Below are positions 45,692-57,015 of a stretch of DNA of 64,000 nt, piece after piece (position 1 is the stretch's first letter; every line of letters starts with the position of its first letter). Under the pieces are notes generated by a model. That model ran no database searches, had not been told where the DNA came from, and saw nothing but the letters and a program-made list of their open reading frames with translations. The stretch covers positions 604,101-668,100 of the forward strand of contig BCIA01000001.1 of NCBI GenBank assembly GCA_001599815.1, in the 5' to 3' direction. A program made the translations under genes and the position numbers. Source of the DNA: Furcasterigmium furcatum. Its lineage: Eukaryota; Ascomycota; Sordariomycetes; Glomerellales; Plectosphaerellaceae.

Positions 45692-47103
45692 ATGGCTCCG
45701 AAATACATCCTCGTGTCACTGCCCCTGGGCATCTTCGACTCGAGCGACAAGGACGATGCCCTGTCTTCGTTATCTGCCACAGTGTCGCCAGAGAATGGCA
45801 GCACACTTCCCTTCTCTGTACCGGACTTCAAGATTGGCACTCTGGATGCCCTGGTGCAGCAAGCCGATGATCTGTCCAAGCTCGAGACTGCTTGCCAGGC
45901 AGTGGTTGGAAAGGTCGCCGATTCTCTCCGCTCTATCCTCGATGGAGATGGGGACAAGATCAACCAACAGAAGATGGTCAACGATAGTATGTGGGCAACC
46001 CAGGATGGCCATAACAGCTCGATGCTAACGGGACTGCTCCCAAGAACCCACCGATCACTATCTCAACTCTTTCGCCTGGAATAAGGTCAGGTACAGGGCA
46101 GACAAGCCACTCGGAGAGCTGGTTGATATGCTGCACAAGGTCAGTCATGATCACATCTGTCCCGGTTGATTACTGACCGCCGTCAGGAGCTTGTCACTGT
46201 CGACAACGACGTCAAGAGCAAATTCAACCAGTATAACTCCGTGAAGACGAACTATACCACCCTTCAGCGGAAGCAGACGTACAGAATATTCCGCGTATAT
46301 CCTTCTGGTGGTGCTTCATCTGCTGACGTGGCGCAGCGGAAACCTCTCCACCAAGTCCCTGACTCCCATCGTCGACCCAGCAATCCTCGTCCAGGATTCC
46401 GAGTATCTCGAGACACATCTCATTGTCGTTCCCAAAAACGTCAAGAAAGATTTCCAAAAGAGCTATGAGACACTGTCAGCCATGGTGGTGCCTCGCTCCG
46501 CTGTCCAGGTGGCCCAGGATGATGAGTTCGTCCTCTTCGCCGTGACGACTTTCAAGAAAACCAGCAACGATTTTCTCCAGAAGTGCCGCGAGCAGAAGTG
46601 GACCCCGAGACAGTACAAGTACGTTGCCGGCGGGAGGGAAGAGGAACAGCGCGAGCTAGACCGTGTGGCGAGGGAGGAGAAGAAAGTCTGGGGCGAGGCC
46701 CTCCGCATGGGTCGCACGGGCTGGAGCGAGAGTGTCATGATCTGGCTGCATGTCCTCACGCTGCGCGTGTTCGTCGAGGCCGTTCTCCGCTACGGTCTCC
46801 CCCTCGATTACGTTTCTGCTCTGGTCAAGGTACGAATTTGTTCAACTCTGACACGTTTTCTCCCGCAGCACCATGCTAACACACCCCTCCTTCTAGACGA
46901 CAACGAAACAAGCTGAAAAAATCAAGTTGGCACTGGACTCGAGCTACTCCTTCCTCGGCGGCAACGCCTTCGGAAGAGACAAGCGCGGCAGGGTGACCAA
47001 GGACGACGCTGCCTTGTCGTCGGAAATGGCCGCCGCGGGGTTGGGGGGAGGCGAGGGAAACGAGTACACCGCGTACGTGTACTACGACTTTGAGTTCCCC
47101 TAG
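45692..47103 (+). CDS. vma5: V-type proton ATPase subunit C
   Basis: Five exons (45692-45986, 46045-46139, 46187-46278, 46337-46829, 46897-47103) encode 393 residues. Subunit C is the peripheral-stalk clamp in the V1 sector that controls reversible V1-V0 assembly of the vacuolar proton pump. Family landmarks are the start APKYILVSLPLG, FAWNKVRYRADKPLGELVD, RGGNLSTKSLTPIV-like sequence after intron 3, and the C-terminal KQAEKIKLALDSSYSFLGGN with an end in YYDFEFP. Intron 1 and intron 4 carry GCTAAC branch sites; introns are 58, 47, 58 and 67 bp. The length agrees with yeast Vma5. It is convergent with the APS kinase gene, 248 bp apart. Confidence 0.96.
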
Positions 47104-47351
47104 AGGTCGTCTGGCCCGGCAGTCCTGTTGATTCCTGCAGCCTTTTGGTGTACATACGTCTGGCTCCATAGCAGCTTTGAGAAGACGAGGTAAGTAGCGG
47201 CACAAGCCACGACTCTGACCTGGTTGATCACATGCTCGAATCCACCGCATCTTGTTCGGCTTCTCACTTCCCTGGTCCCTTGAATGAGTCAAATTCCCTA
47301 TGAACCTATGAACTCATCTCCATGACTCACGCGCCCAGCAAATTGACCCCT

Positions 47352-48191
47352 TCATGCCTTGGCCGGGGAATCTAGCAGACCGTGGCTGTTGAGCCACTCG
47401 GTAATCTGGGCCACGCACTCCTCGATGGAGGACTTGTCTGTGTGGATGCGAATCTCCGGGTTTTCCGGCTCTTCATAGGGCGCGGACACGCCAGTGAAGT
47501 CCTTGATCTCGCCAGCGCGTGCCTTCTTGTAGAGGCCCTTGGGATCACGCTGCTCTGCGACCTCGATGGGGATGTCCACAAATACTTCGATGAAGGGAAT
47601 GCCATCGTCAGCGCCCTGGCTGGCCTGGTCGTGCAGCTCCCGAGCGATTTGGCGGTCGGCACGGTAGGGGCTGATGAAGGAGGTAATGGCAATGGTGGCA
47701 GAATCGGCGAAGAGCTTCGCAACCTGCGGGAGAAATGTCAGCGTACTTCGCCCCTCGCAGGGGCCTCGTCTTGTACGGACCTCGGCGATGCGGCGGATGT
47801 TCTCGTTACGGTCCTTCTCGGAGAACCCCAGATCCTTGTTCAGTCCGAAACGGACATTGTCACCGTCGAGGCGGTAGGCGGCAAGTCCAAGGTGCAGCAA
47901 GTGCTGCTCCAGGGCAGTCGCAACGGTAGACTTGCCAGAGGCAGACAGGCCTGTGAACCAGATGGTGAAGCCCCTCTGGCGGCGGAGCTCGTTGCGCTCG
48001 TGGCGGGAGAGCGATGGGTGCCAGGTGATGTTGCTGGAACAGTCCGAATGGGTTAGCCATTGGCGGCCTTCAATACATGCCCTGGCGGTCTCTGATCGCG
48101 AGCAGGTCTTCGTCAAAAGTCCATGGGCCAGCAAGTTTGTTGCTGGATGGCGGGGTAATTGGGGGATGGAGGGGTCATCTTACGTTGCCAT
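47352..48191 (-). CDS. met14: Adenylyl-sulfate kinase (APS kinase)
   Basis: Exons 48191-48184, 48033-47781 and 47723-47352 encode 210 residues. The enzyme phosphorylates adenosine 5'-phosphosulfate to PAPS in sulfate assimilation. Visible motifs are the P-loop GLSASGKST near residue 35, the RLDGDNVRFGLNKDLGF segment, DRNENIRRIAEVAKLF across intron 2, and FISPYRADR. The first coding exon is only 8 nt; the join to NITWHPSLSRHERNELR yields the family N terminus MATNITWHP. Intron 1 is 150 bp, longer than the others here. Intron 2 (57 bp) is a multiple of three and lacks stops, so retention would insert 19 residues beside the active site. The length is typical of a monofunctional APS kinase. Confidence 0.95.
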
Positions 48192-48668
48192 ATTGGGGTA
48201 CGCTTGTTTTGTCTTCCTTTTCCGAATTCAGAAACTGACTCTATGCTTCTCGGTGCCAACGTTGGTGAGATACTTCCACTCTCTTCAGGTTTGAAAGAGA
48301 GAAATGCGTGTCTGGGATGGCCGCGCATCTCGTGCTTCGCGGATGACCCCGAGCAAAGCGCTCAGTTTCGATGGTGGGACTCGAGGTTGCTGATTGGCCA
48401 CCCTGACATTTTAGATCATGGTCGGCGATGGCGCAAGAGCTCCGGTGGATCTCGTTAGCGTTTGGCGCCGCCGATGCCGGGTCCGGTTCAGGGGAGAATG
48501 AACAAATGCCAGTCAGGTGAGAATTCCCAAGAGTGTGCATGGCGTCTAATTATCAGTTTTGGGCTTCTACAATATGCCACGAGGGATGGGATGAGGCCCT
48601 CAACCCGGGTCTTCTAACAGCCCCGTTGCGCCGGGACAGCTCGGTATGTCTACGATATAAAAAGGTTC
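48192..48668. other. APS kinase promoter and thioesterase 3' end
   Basis: These 477 bp separate two minus-strand genes. They contain a TATATCG-type AT stretch near 48650. No gene was seen. Fungal sulfur genes often carry binding sites for a bZIP regulator, but I could not point to a definite one. Confidence 0.45.
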
Positions 48669-49677
48669 TCAGGCAACAGCCTTCAGAAGCTGTTGTCAAG
48701 AGGCGTCAGTCCTGCTGGCAGGGATCAAAGGCCGGGGGCCGGGAGACGTACCGATGCAACGTTCGACTTGGGCGAGACAAAGAGTCCACTGGCTGAAGCG
48801 AGGACGACAGGAGTCTCGCCGTCGGATACCAACGTCTCGATCCGTCCTTCAACCCAGGCCTTGCGCCCCTCAACTCGCTTAGTCTCGGCTCGCAGCACCA
48901 CGTACTGCCCGGCGCGAGTTGGCTTCAGATAATTGACCTCGAGCTTGGCCGTCACCGCCACCTTCTGCGGCAAGGCGTCAAAGCAGCATCTTGCGAGACC
49001 TTCGTCCAGCAGGGTTGCGAGCAGTCCGCCATGTACAATTCCCGGGTGGCCGCAAAGATCCGTTCCCAGATGCAAGATGGTCACCATCGACTTGCCGCCC
49101 TCCTCGTTCCATGCCAACGGCGGAACAGTCAGACGGCCAGGTCCCATCAACGTTCCTCCCGTGAGGTTTTGTTTTCGGAAGGTCTCAGAGAACTTCATAT
49201 GCGGGCGAGACTCCTTCATCTCCGGCCTCTTCCTCATTTCTGCTGCAAGGGGGCACTGGTTGATAAATTCGTTCACCGCAGATGCCTGCTCATCTTCCGG
49301 GGTGTAGGCACGGAGTGACTCCTCGTCCGTCCGCATTCCCGTCACCTCTCTCAGTATCGGGACGACCTGGGACATGGCGGCAGCGAAACCGATGCCAGCG
49401 AAGGCTAGGCCAAAGATTGTGTAGCCGAGAAAAACTCGAGCTTGCGATCGTGGTTTGACAGGCGTCGGGTCCGAGGATGCTGCGCAACCGGGAGTATCAG
49501 TATGCCGTGCTGGAATCGCGGGCAGTGTTCAAGGAATCTCTTACCTCCGCTTGCAGGTGCATTGTAAGCCCGTTGGCGCCCCGCGCCGGCCCATTGGCGA
49601 GATACTGCCCTCGCTGTTTGGCGCCGTGCCTGTAGAGTCAACCTCCGACTTGCCGGCGCTACGAGTCCCAGCACCAT
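48669..49677 (-). CDS. Hotdog-fold acyl-CoA thioesterase, membrane-anchored and probably mitochondrial
   Basis: Exons 49677-49545, 49479-48752 and 48689-48669 give 293 residues. The N terminus is Arg-rich and Ala/Ser-rich without acids (MVLGLVAPASRRLTLQARRQ), a good mitochondrial presequence. A membrane segment follows near 62-82 (VFLGYTIFGLAFAGIGFAAA). The hotdog domain of PaaI/THEM4 type lies at about 165-270 with the signature HPGIVHGGLLATLLDEGLA, expected to hydrolyse acyl-CoA thioesters. The last exon is only 21 nt. It was inferred from a strong GTACGT donor, a CTGAC branch and an AACAG acceptor in phase 0, ending LLKAVA. If this intron is not spliced the protein instead ends at 48725 with RLPAPGL. 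Confidence 0.82.
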
Positions 49678-50004
49678 CTTGTTGACTCTGGAAGGCTTGT
49701 TGTGATATGGATGGCTTTGTTGCAAAGTGAGAGATCGGGATTGGCGCGTAGTTAAGAATTACTTATGGACCGGACCTCGGCAGTCACTCCGTCCGTGCGT
49801 CCTCCTCAATTGGCCCTCCTGTCGGCCTAGGTACGTACTACTAACCCAGCTAGTTCAGGGGCCTGAGACGGGAACACTACGTCGTTACTTGGAGAGAATT
49901 GTTTGAGCCGTCAAGGCGCACACTGTACCACAAGCATGGTAAACTGCCTGAATGCTGGCATCGAAGGCTGCTGCCAATCGTCGCACTCTATGTACCTAGC
50001 AACC
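49678..50004. other. Spacer between NOC1 and the thioesterase gene
   Basis: This 327-bp spacer lies between two minus-strand genes and includes CTAGGTACGTACTACTAACC near 49828. It should contain the thioesterase promoter. Confidence 0.5.
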
Positions 50005-53000
50005 CTACATGTCTTCTTCCTGACCCAGCAGTTCCGCGTAGTCGTCAACCGATGCAAACGTCGGCAGAGCCCGGAGTCTCTTCCTCCGAGATGAACGGGT
50101 CTCCTCGTCTTTGCTTTCGTCGGCTCCGGCGTCGGCCTCAGACTCACCCGGACCGAAGAATTCGACTCCATCCTTTGAATCGGTCTCAGAGTCCTCCGCG
50201 TCGTCGGACTCGTCCAGTGACTCGTCGGACAGGAGCCCTCCAGGCATGTCACCGCCGTCATCGTCATCGCCATCTTCGTCGTCCATGTCGCTATCCAGGT
50301 CTCCCATGTCCAGATCCGACTCATCACTGCCATCCATTGGTCCGTCGGGATGGGATGATGTGAGTGCCTTCCATATCTCGTCCTCGTCTTCGTTGTCAGA
50401 ATCTTCGACTGGTTCGGCACGCCCCTTGCTCCGAGTCTGTCCAGTTTTGCCGGCCTGTTGGAAGTAATGATGAAAGAACACATCGTCAACAGCCACCTGC
50501 TCGATCTTCTTGTTCCAGAAGTTGGGGTGATTGATCGATGCAGCTCCCGCGTGACCTTTCTTACCCAATGGCTGCATGATGGACACGCCGCGAGTTGCCT
50601 CGGTAGCCTTGGGGTTCCGGTAGACAAACTTGTCCAAGAATCGAATCAAGCTATGGCTTTCAAGCTCTGGTTTTTGGACCTCATCATCGTTCGACAGCAC
50701 GCCTTGAGCGATGACAGAGACGGATGGGTGAAAGTGGTGCAAAAACGGCGCCTGTTAACGGTTAGGACGATGTCGTACGCACGAGTTCGGTGAATGCTCA
50801 ATCACTTACAATCTCCCAGAGGCAACTATGTTGCGCATTTGCGTGTTCAGGGTCTCTCTTGCGGCCGTCGTAAGCAGTTGCAGGGGTAGACGAGGACGAA
50901 ATGTTCTCGGATGGCAACTGTGAAACTTTGCCGTCCACCAAGTCGTGCTCCTCGGCCTCCTCAAGGAGCGTTCTGAGGTCGGGGAATTGCCGTCTCAACT
51001 GCAAGACAATGTACAGTACGCCACAGGCAAACGGAGGCTGATGTAAGCTCAGCACCTGGAGCATCCGCTTGACGAATGCCTTGACCCGGCGAGTATCGAC
51101 GTCGGCCTTCAATGACCGCAGTACAAGATTCAAATACAAGGCCTGCTTCGATGAGGTAACCAGCCTCGGGTCCAGCAGAGACTCATAAAGCGTTCGGTAA
51201 AACCGATCAAACGCTATGTGACGAGAGACGGACAACTGTTGAATCAGAATCAAGGCCTGGATACTGGTGTTGAAGTTGGATGAATGCGCAATCCGGAAGA
51301 GGGTATCAATCTGGTTCTCGAGGCTACGGAGGTTAGAAAGCGGCGAAAAGGCACTAATGGTATCAAGATGGACTCACATCGGATCGTTGGCAGACACAAA
51401 CGGTGCAGCCCGGTTGATGCCAGTGAGTACCGCGGCCACCAGCTTCTCCACGGTGTCTCGATCCGCCAAGTTGACCGAATCGGCGTTGCCGGCATTGCCG
51501 GCCTTGCCTCTGCCCTTGGGCCTCGAAGTGTCTTGCGACTCCTTCGCGGTCGGCTCATCGGGGTTCGCCTCTTGGTCTTGACCCAGCACGGGACCTTTGA
51601 GCAGTTCAACGAATATCTCAAAGTAAATCCGCAGAAGCGCCTCGGCTGTTTGAGGGTCCTTGTTGCTGAGAATGGTCTGGTTCAGTGTTGCAACTGCGTA
51701 GTACTTTGCGCGGGAACTTTGTCCAGGGCGTAGGAGGACCTCTTGCTCGATTGCTCGGACAATAACGACTTTCATTCCAGGATGGCTGTTTTGCAGCTGA
51801 AGGAGCAGATAAGAAGCTCTCGAGGAAATCTTCCGGTCGCGGTCTCCCAGCTTGTTGACAAGCAGCCTCAACAGATTAGTCTCCTGCTCCGGCTTGTCTT
51901 TGAGCAATGCGTAAACGAAATCGAGCGACCTGATCCGTGAAAACTCAATTTCGTCGTTGCACCATACTTCGAGAAGCTGAATCATCTTGAAATAGGTGGA
52001 CTTGAGCCAGTCCTCGTAGACCCAGGCGATCAGGTGCCCGTCCGACATGTTGCCTGGAAGACGTTGCGAATGGGTCCAGCGTCGCAAGTTGGACTTTTGG
52101 AGAGTCCCAAGAAGCCCGGGTTGCTGGTGAAAAGGTCGAAGTCGCCGCCCCGCGGGCAAGATGAGGCCCGGTCCCAACAAATCGACGAGCGCCCCGAGAG
52201 CACCGATGGCCTGGCCTCGGCTGCGTTTGCAGGCCAGGCTCATGAGCGTATCAAATGCTTTGATGTTGTGGATCGGGGATTCTTGGATGGCCAGGGTCAG
52301 AGCAGACACCTTGTCGGAGAGGGTACCCGAGGACATGATTGTCGACAAGAATTTATGCGAGGCGGCGGCGAGAACGCTCTTGCTATAAGCCTCGGCATCG
52401 GTTTCCAAGAGCTCCCAAGCGTGCGACTTGAGGCTCTCAATAACTCCCGTATAAGCTTTCGTCTCTGCAGAGGAGGGGTGCGGAAGATCGACCAGCTGAA
52501 CCGAGTGCCAATCCGCGCGAGGTTCTATTTTCTGCAAGGTCACAAACTGGTCAGTCAAGTGCGCTTTTCGGAGAGGAGGGAATAACGCTCACGAACTGCT
52601 TCTTTACGCCCGTTAGCTTCACGCCAGCGGCCACCTGGTGTGATGGCTCGAGTTGCCCGCCGCCGGGTGGGTGTGGATGTTGAACCCCAGAAGTGCTCTC
52701 AGCAAGATTTGCTTCGATCTCTCCGTCGAGCGCGTCAGCGTCCTCTTCGTCCTTCTCGCTCCACGTCTCCATCTCCTCTTCGCCATTTTGCCCCGCTGCA
52801 GCGCCCGTCTCGGGTTCATGAAATCCAAGCTGAGCTGCCAAGGCGCGGAGTTCCTTCTGGAGGCCTGGGTCGATGGCATCGTGCGACGTGTTGGCGTCAC
52901 CATGTTCCGAGTCCGACTCGATGTCGCCAATGAGTGCAAGGTCTTCCTCGTCGCCACCTAAGGCCTTGATCTCCTCCAGTAAGATGTCTCTGGCTGTGGC

Positions 53001-53240
53001 CTGGCCGTTGTCGTTCTTGGTGGCGCGGAAGCCAGCTCCGGACTCTGATCGGTTCCGCTTCACAGTGGGCGATGTGGTCTTCTCATCGTGCTGTTGTTTC
53101 CGCTTCTTATTCTTGCCCGTCTCCGCAATGGCCCGTCCGGCCCCCGTGGCTGTCGCTCCATCGAGGTCTTTTGGCTTCCTCGGAGGTTTTGAGGCCCTGT
53201 CGCGCCGCTTCGGGCCTTTGGAGTCTCGCGCCTCTTGCAT
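50005..53240 (-). CDS. mak21: Ribosome biogenesis factor Noc1/Mak21 (CBF/CEBPZ family)
   Basis: Exons 53240-52593, 52546-51378, 51323-50810 and 50751-50005 encode 1025 residues. Noc1 binds Noc2 and carries early pre-60S particles in the nucleolus. The first 210 residues are Lys/Arg-rich then acidic. HEAT-like helices follow (LKSTYFKMIQLLEVWCNDEI, then RSLDFVYALLKDKPEQETN). The CBF domain comes next (about 600-870, with SKQALYLNLVLRSLKADV and HSLIRFLDKFVYRNPK, then FFHHYF). The C terminus is a long Asp/Glu/Ser-rich acidic stretch ending with a basic patch (SSRRKRLRALPTFASVDDY). The ATG at 53240 is the first in this frame after an upstream stop; the longer open frame starts with TTG. Introns of 46, 54 and 58 bp fit in phase. 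It is divergent from mtProRS. Confidence 0.94.
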
Positions 53241-53882
53241 GGCTCGGAGTCGTCGCGGGCGGGTGCCGCTGTGCCGCTGAAAATTGGGGCACGAATATTT
53301 CTTGTCGTTTGGCAATTCACCGCGGACCCTTGTGTTTGGGGAATGGGTGTATTAGGGAGGACGTGACACGGGAGGATGGGAGAAAAGATTTCGAGTTGAG
53401 CTCAACTTTTTAGTGGGGTTCTTTTCCTGTGGAGGGTCACCGCCTGCTGTTTTTCAGCACTAGCGCCGTTCGTGGTACGGGCAGGGGTCGCCCGTTGCCT
53501 CAGTGCCTGGATTCCAGCCGACAGTGGGACTTGCAAGGTCCTCGCTGATGGACTCATCTTCCTTATTCCTCGATTGACATATATTACGAAGAATTTCCCA
53601 TCCTTCCTACGGGTGGGTGTATGTAATCCAGCCCGTCAATGGTCATGGTAACCCTGCAAGACTAACCTGAGATAAGAACAGACGTGGACCTGACCTCTGA
53701 ACTGGATGCATGTGAACTCGAATACATACATAGTCCACCAGCCAGCCGGATACAGCCAAACGGTAGGACATGACGCCCATCGCGGAGCTTCCTACTTTCT
53801 GGATCATCCTCGACGACTCGCCTAACTCATACTGACTTCCTGTCGATCAGGTTAACATTGCGAACTCGGCGCCGAGCTGACC
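53241..53882. promoter_or_regulatory. Divergent promoter between NOC1 and mitochondrial ProRS
   Basis: These 642 bp separate the two start codons. They are AT-richer in the middle (53560-53640), contain several CATACATA-like stretches near 53725, and have no clear TATA box. Confidence 0.5.
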
Positions 53883-55701
53883 ATGAGGCAATCTCTCCGG
53901 TCCCCGGGTTTCTCATTCCCAAGACTGGCACCGCCTCTGAATCGCCGCATCTCTGAAACATCTGCTTCGCTCCGCCATGTAGACCACCTCAGTCATATCA
54001 CCAGCCCAAGCTAATCCCGGATAGCTGCACACGAACCGCCAGTCAGTCGCTGGGCAACGAGTACCCCGGCGCCTCTCGGCGATATGGGTACCCAGCGGGG
54101 GCTTGTCTGCCCGTCAAGGTGAAGGCATGATAGATTTCCTTGACCGGCAATGGAACTCGGACTGACATATGGGAAGATGCACATAGCCGGCTCGTCAGCG
54201 CCGGATTTCTCCGCCAGGTAACGTGCTGCTAAACAATTATATTCCATCCCCGACATACAGCTGGCTGGCTTCGATTGTTCAACACTGACGCGAGCGCAGT
54301 CGGATGCCGGGGTATTTCATATGCTGCCCCTGGGGCAGAGGGTACAGGAGAAGCTGGAGGCATTGCTGGATCGCCACATGCAGGGTCTTGGTATGGATGA
54401 TCTTATGGCAAGGCTATATTCAGGCCGCTGGCTAAGACATTGATGCTCCAGGTGCATCAAGGCTCTCACTTTCCTCCATCACGACCAAGAAGCTCTGGGA
54501 GCGCTCCGGTCGTTACTCTCGACTCGGTTCCGAGGTTCGTTTCCCACCGTGGCAAATCAGGTCCGTGTGAAGTAACTTACTCCGTGATAGCTCTTCAACT
54601 TTCAGGATCGAAGAGGGGCGGAATACATGCTCTCTCCGACCCATGAGGAGGAGATAACCTCACTCGTTGCCAACTCAGTGAAGTCCTACAAGGAACTTCC
54701 GCTTCGGCTTTATCAAATCAGTAAGTCCCACCTGGTTCCTACAGATGACTCCAGAGGGCTCATCGTATGTAGCCCGAAAATATCGTGACGAGCTTCGGCC
54801 TCGGCATGGCCTGCTCAGAACCCGAGAGTTCACGATGAAAGACATGTACACCTTCGACGCGACGGTGGAGTCAGCTCTGGGAACATATGCCGAAGTGCAG
54901 GCTGCCTACGCCGGGTTTTTTAGTGCACTGAAGCTACCTTTTGTTCGGGCGCAGGCGAGCTCTGGAGACATGGGTGGTGACCTCAGCCACGAATACCACC
55001 TACTCACGCCAGCCGGCGAGGACACAGTTATGGCTTGCAGCGAGTGCAACTACGCCGCGAATGCCGAGGTCATCGACAGCTCCGTGTCAGCAAGCGACTC
55101 CGAGCACGACAAGGCTGGCCACGACAAACCAAGCTCCTCGAACGAGACATGCCCTCAGTGCGACAAGGGGACCCTGAGAGCAGAGAGGGCGCTCGAGGTT
55201 GGCCACACATTCCACCTGGGGACGCGCTACTCGCTCCCTTTAGGAGCTCTCGTAGCTACTCATAGTGGTGGCCAGGGAGTGCAGCAGCTGGTACCGATGC
55301 AGATGGGCTGCCACGGCATCGGCGTCTCGCGACTCATCGGTGCGATCGCCGAGCATGGGGTCGGCTCACGTGGTTTGCGATGGCCTCGTGTCATCGCACC
55401 ACACGAAGTGGTTGTTGTTCACGCCGAAGACCTCGAACACGAGGCTGTCAAACTGTACGACGAGATCGCATACAGCCGTGCCGATGACACGGTGGATGTT
55501 GTGCTGGACGACAGGCGTCGTTCATTGCCTTGGAAGCTGAGGGACGCCGACTCAGTTGGCTACCCAGTAATTGTGGTGGTGGGCAAGGCCTGGAAGGAGG
55601 CGGGTCTTTGCGAAATCCAATGCCACCCTCTCGGGGTCGTCGAACAGGTGAAGCGAGAGGACGTCGCTGCAAAGGTACTCGACCTGCTGCAGCATTGTTG
55701 A
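53883..55701 (+). CDS. aim10: Mitochondrial prolyl-tRNA synthetase
   Basis: Seven exons (53883-53978, 54025-54118, 54177-54217, 54300-54390, 54452-54534, 54591-54720, 54773-55701) give 487 residues. It charges mitochondrial tRNA-Pro. The Arg/Ser-rich N terminus (MRQSLRSPGFSFPRLAPPL) is a good mitochondrial presequence. Class II motifs are seen in order: RRLSAIWVPSGGL at the start of the core, motif 1 around GVFHMLPLGQRVQEKLE, SPTHEEEIT, motif 2 in RPRHGLLRTREFTMKDMYTF, and motif 3 in MGCHGIGVSRLIGAIAE. The editing insert of bacterial ProRS is reduced to a short segment with CSECNYAANAEV and CPQCDKG, as usual in mitochondrial forms. A short anticodon-binding domain closes the chain. All six introns (46-82 bp) fit in phase; several small exons are set by conserved motifs. 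Confidence 0.92.
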
Positions 55702-56201
55702 TGGTTTGTACGACTAGGTAGTAGTATCCCAGGATCACGGGGCGAGAGGCCACCATCGGAGCCTGATTGTACGAATATGGAAAAGACAACCCAGCATTTG
55801 CATTAGAGGCTCACGCCCCATCTCAGACGTGCAGTGGCAAACATGGCGACGGTATGTATCCTTTGAGGGTCAGGTCCCGGTGTCCCAAGGCCATGGGTTG
55901 GGATAACGGGCTACCCTCGACACCACGCTCTTACTACTTTGCCATGCATGGGGTGGCGATCAGAGCACATAGTAAACAAGTGCTGCCAGGGTTGCAGGGC
56001 AAGAGGTTTTCAGGTCAATGTCCGGGACGTTCGGTGAACCAATATGTGGCTGGCTTATGTAATGGATACCACCGCCGAGACTGGACCTGTCGCTCGCCCA
56101 CTCATTTTCACCACGGCCACTGATTGTTCTCAAGTCATTCTCGCTCACAGAAGAGGAGCTCACCTCAATTTTAACATTTCAGGCTTGGAAGTCCAGTCGT
56201 C
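55702..56201. other. Intergenic region between mtProRS and prefoldin 5
   Basis: This 500-bp spacer holds the ProRS 3' end and the prefoldin promoter. No gene features were recognised. Confidence 0.5.
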
Positions 56202-56875
56202 ATGGCGTCACAAGGAGGCGAATCTGGTATGTATCAGTATGCGTTCCTCCATCCATCCCTGATTTTGCTAAGCATGCCTCAGTGAACCTCGCCACGCTCG
56301 ACACCCAGCAATTGAGCCAAGTCAAGAAGCAACTTGAGGAGGAGCTTGAGCATCTAACTTCGTCTTTCGCGCAACTGCACGCCGTGCAGGGCAAATTCAG
56401 AGAATGTCTTCGCATCGTCAAGACTAGACCCGGCTCATCTGAGGGTATTGCGGCTCCCCGAACCCAAGTCTGACGTTTCCCCCTTCTGGACGTTGACCGT
56501 TGACAGATGAACACGATGTTCTGGTTCCCCTTACGAACTCCCTGTACGTCAAAGGACAACTTTCAGACCCCAAGCGCGTCATCGTGGACGTCGGCACCGG
56601 ATTCTTCGTCGAGAAGGTAGGCAAGCACCTCCATGCAATCCAGAAACGCGGTCACTGATCTCGTCTAGGACGTCGATTCGGCCGAGAAATTCTACGAGTC
56701 GAAAGTCAAGCAACTGAACGACAATATTCAAGACCTCGAGATTATTGTCCAGCGCAAGACGGCCAATGTTCGCAGCGTGGAGGACGGTGAGATCCCTCAT
56801 TTTCATGATTCGTTCACGGGGGCTAACAGTATCCCAGTTCTGCGACAAAAGGTTATGGCAGCGCAAAGTGGGTAG
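56202..56875 (+). CDS. gim5: Prefoldin subunit 5
   Basis: Five exons (56202-56226, 56283-56444, 56507-56616, 56669-56786, 56838-56875) encode 150 residues. It is an alpha-type prefoldin subunit: two long coiled-coil helices (LDTQQLSQVKKQLEEELEHL and FYESKVKQLNDNIQDLEIIV) flank a beta-hairpin region with VPLTNSLYVKGQL and VIVDVGTGFFVEK. Prefoldin is a hexameric cytosolic chaperone that hands nascent actin and tubulin to the CCT chaperonin. Introns of 56, 62, 52 and 51 bp have GT...AG ends. The last exon encodes only 12 residues. Length is normal for the family. It is convergent with the disrupted gene, 140 bp away. Confidence 0.95.
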
Positions 56876-57015
56876 ATGCTGCGATAGAATCAACCCCGAG
56901 TTGTGCTAATAGTAAGCAATTTGACTACCCTCCTGAGAAACCGATCCCTGTTATGCGGGATGGTTGTACATGTACATGACCATTCCATCTCATGTTGTCC
57001 CTCACGCGACTGAGA

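Noticed and set aside
53241..53315. N-terminal extension of Noc1 by 25 codons
   Set aside because: It begins with TTG and no ATG occurs between the upstream stop and the Met at 53240.
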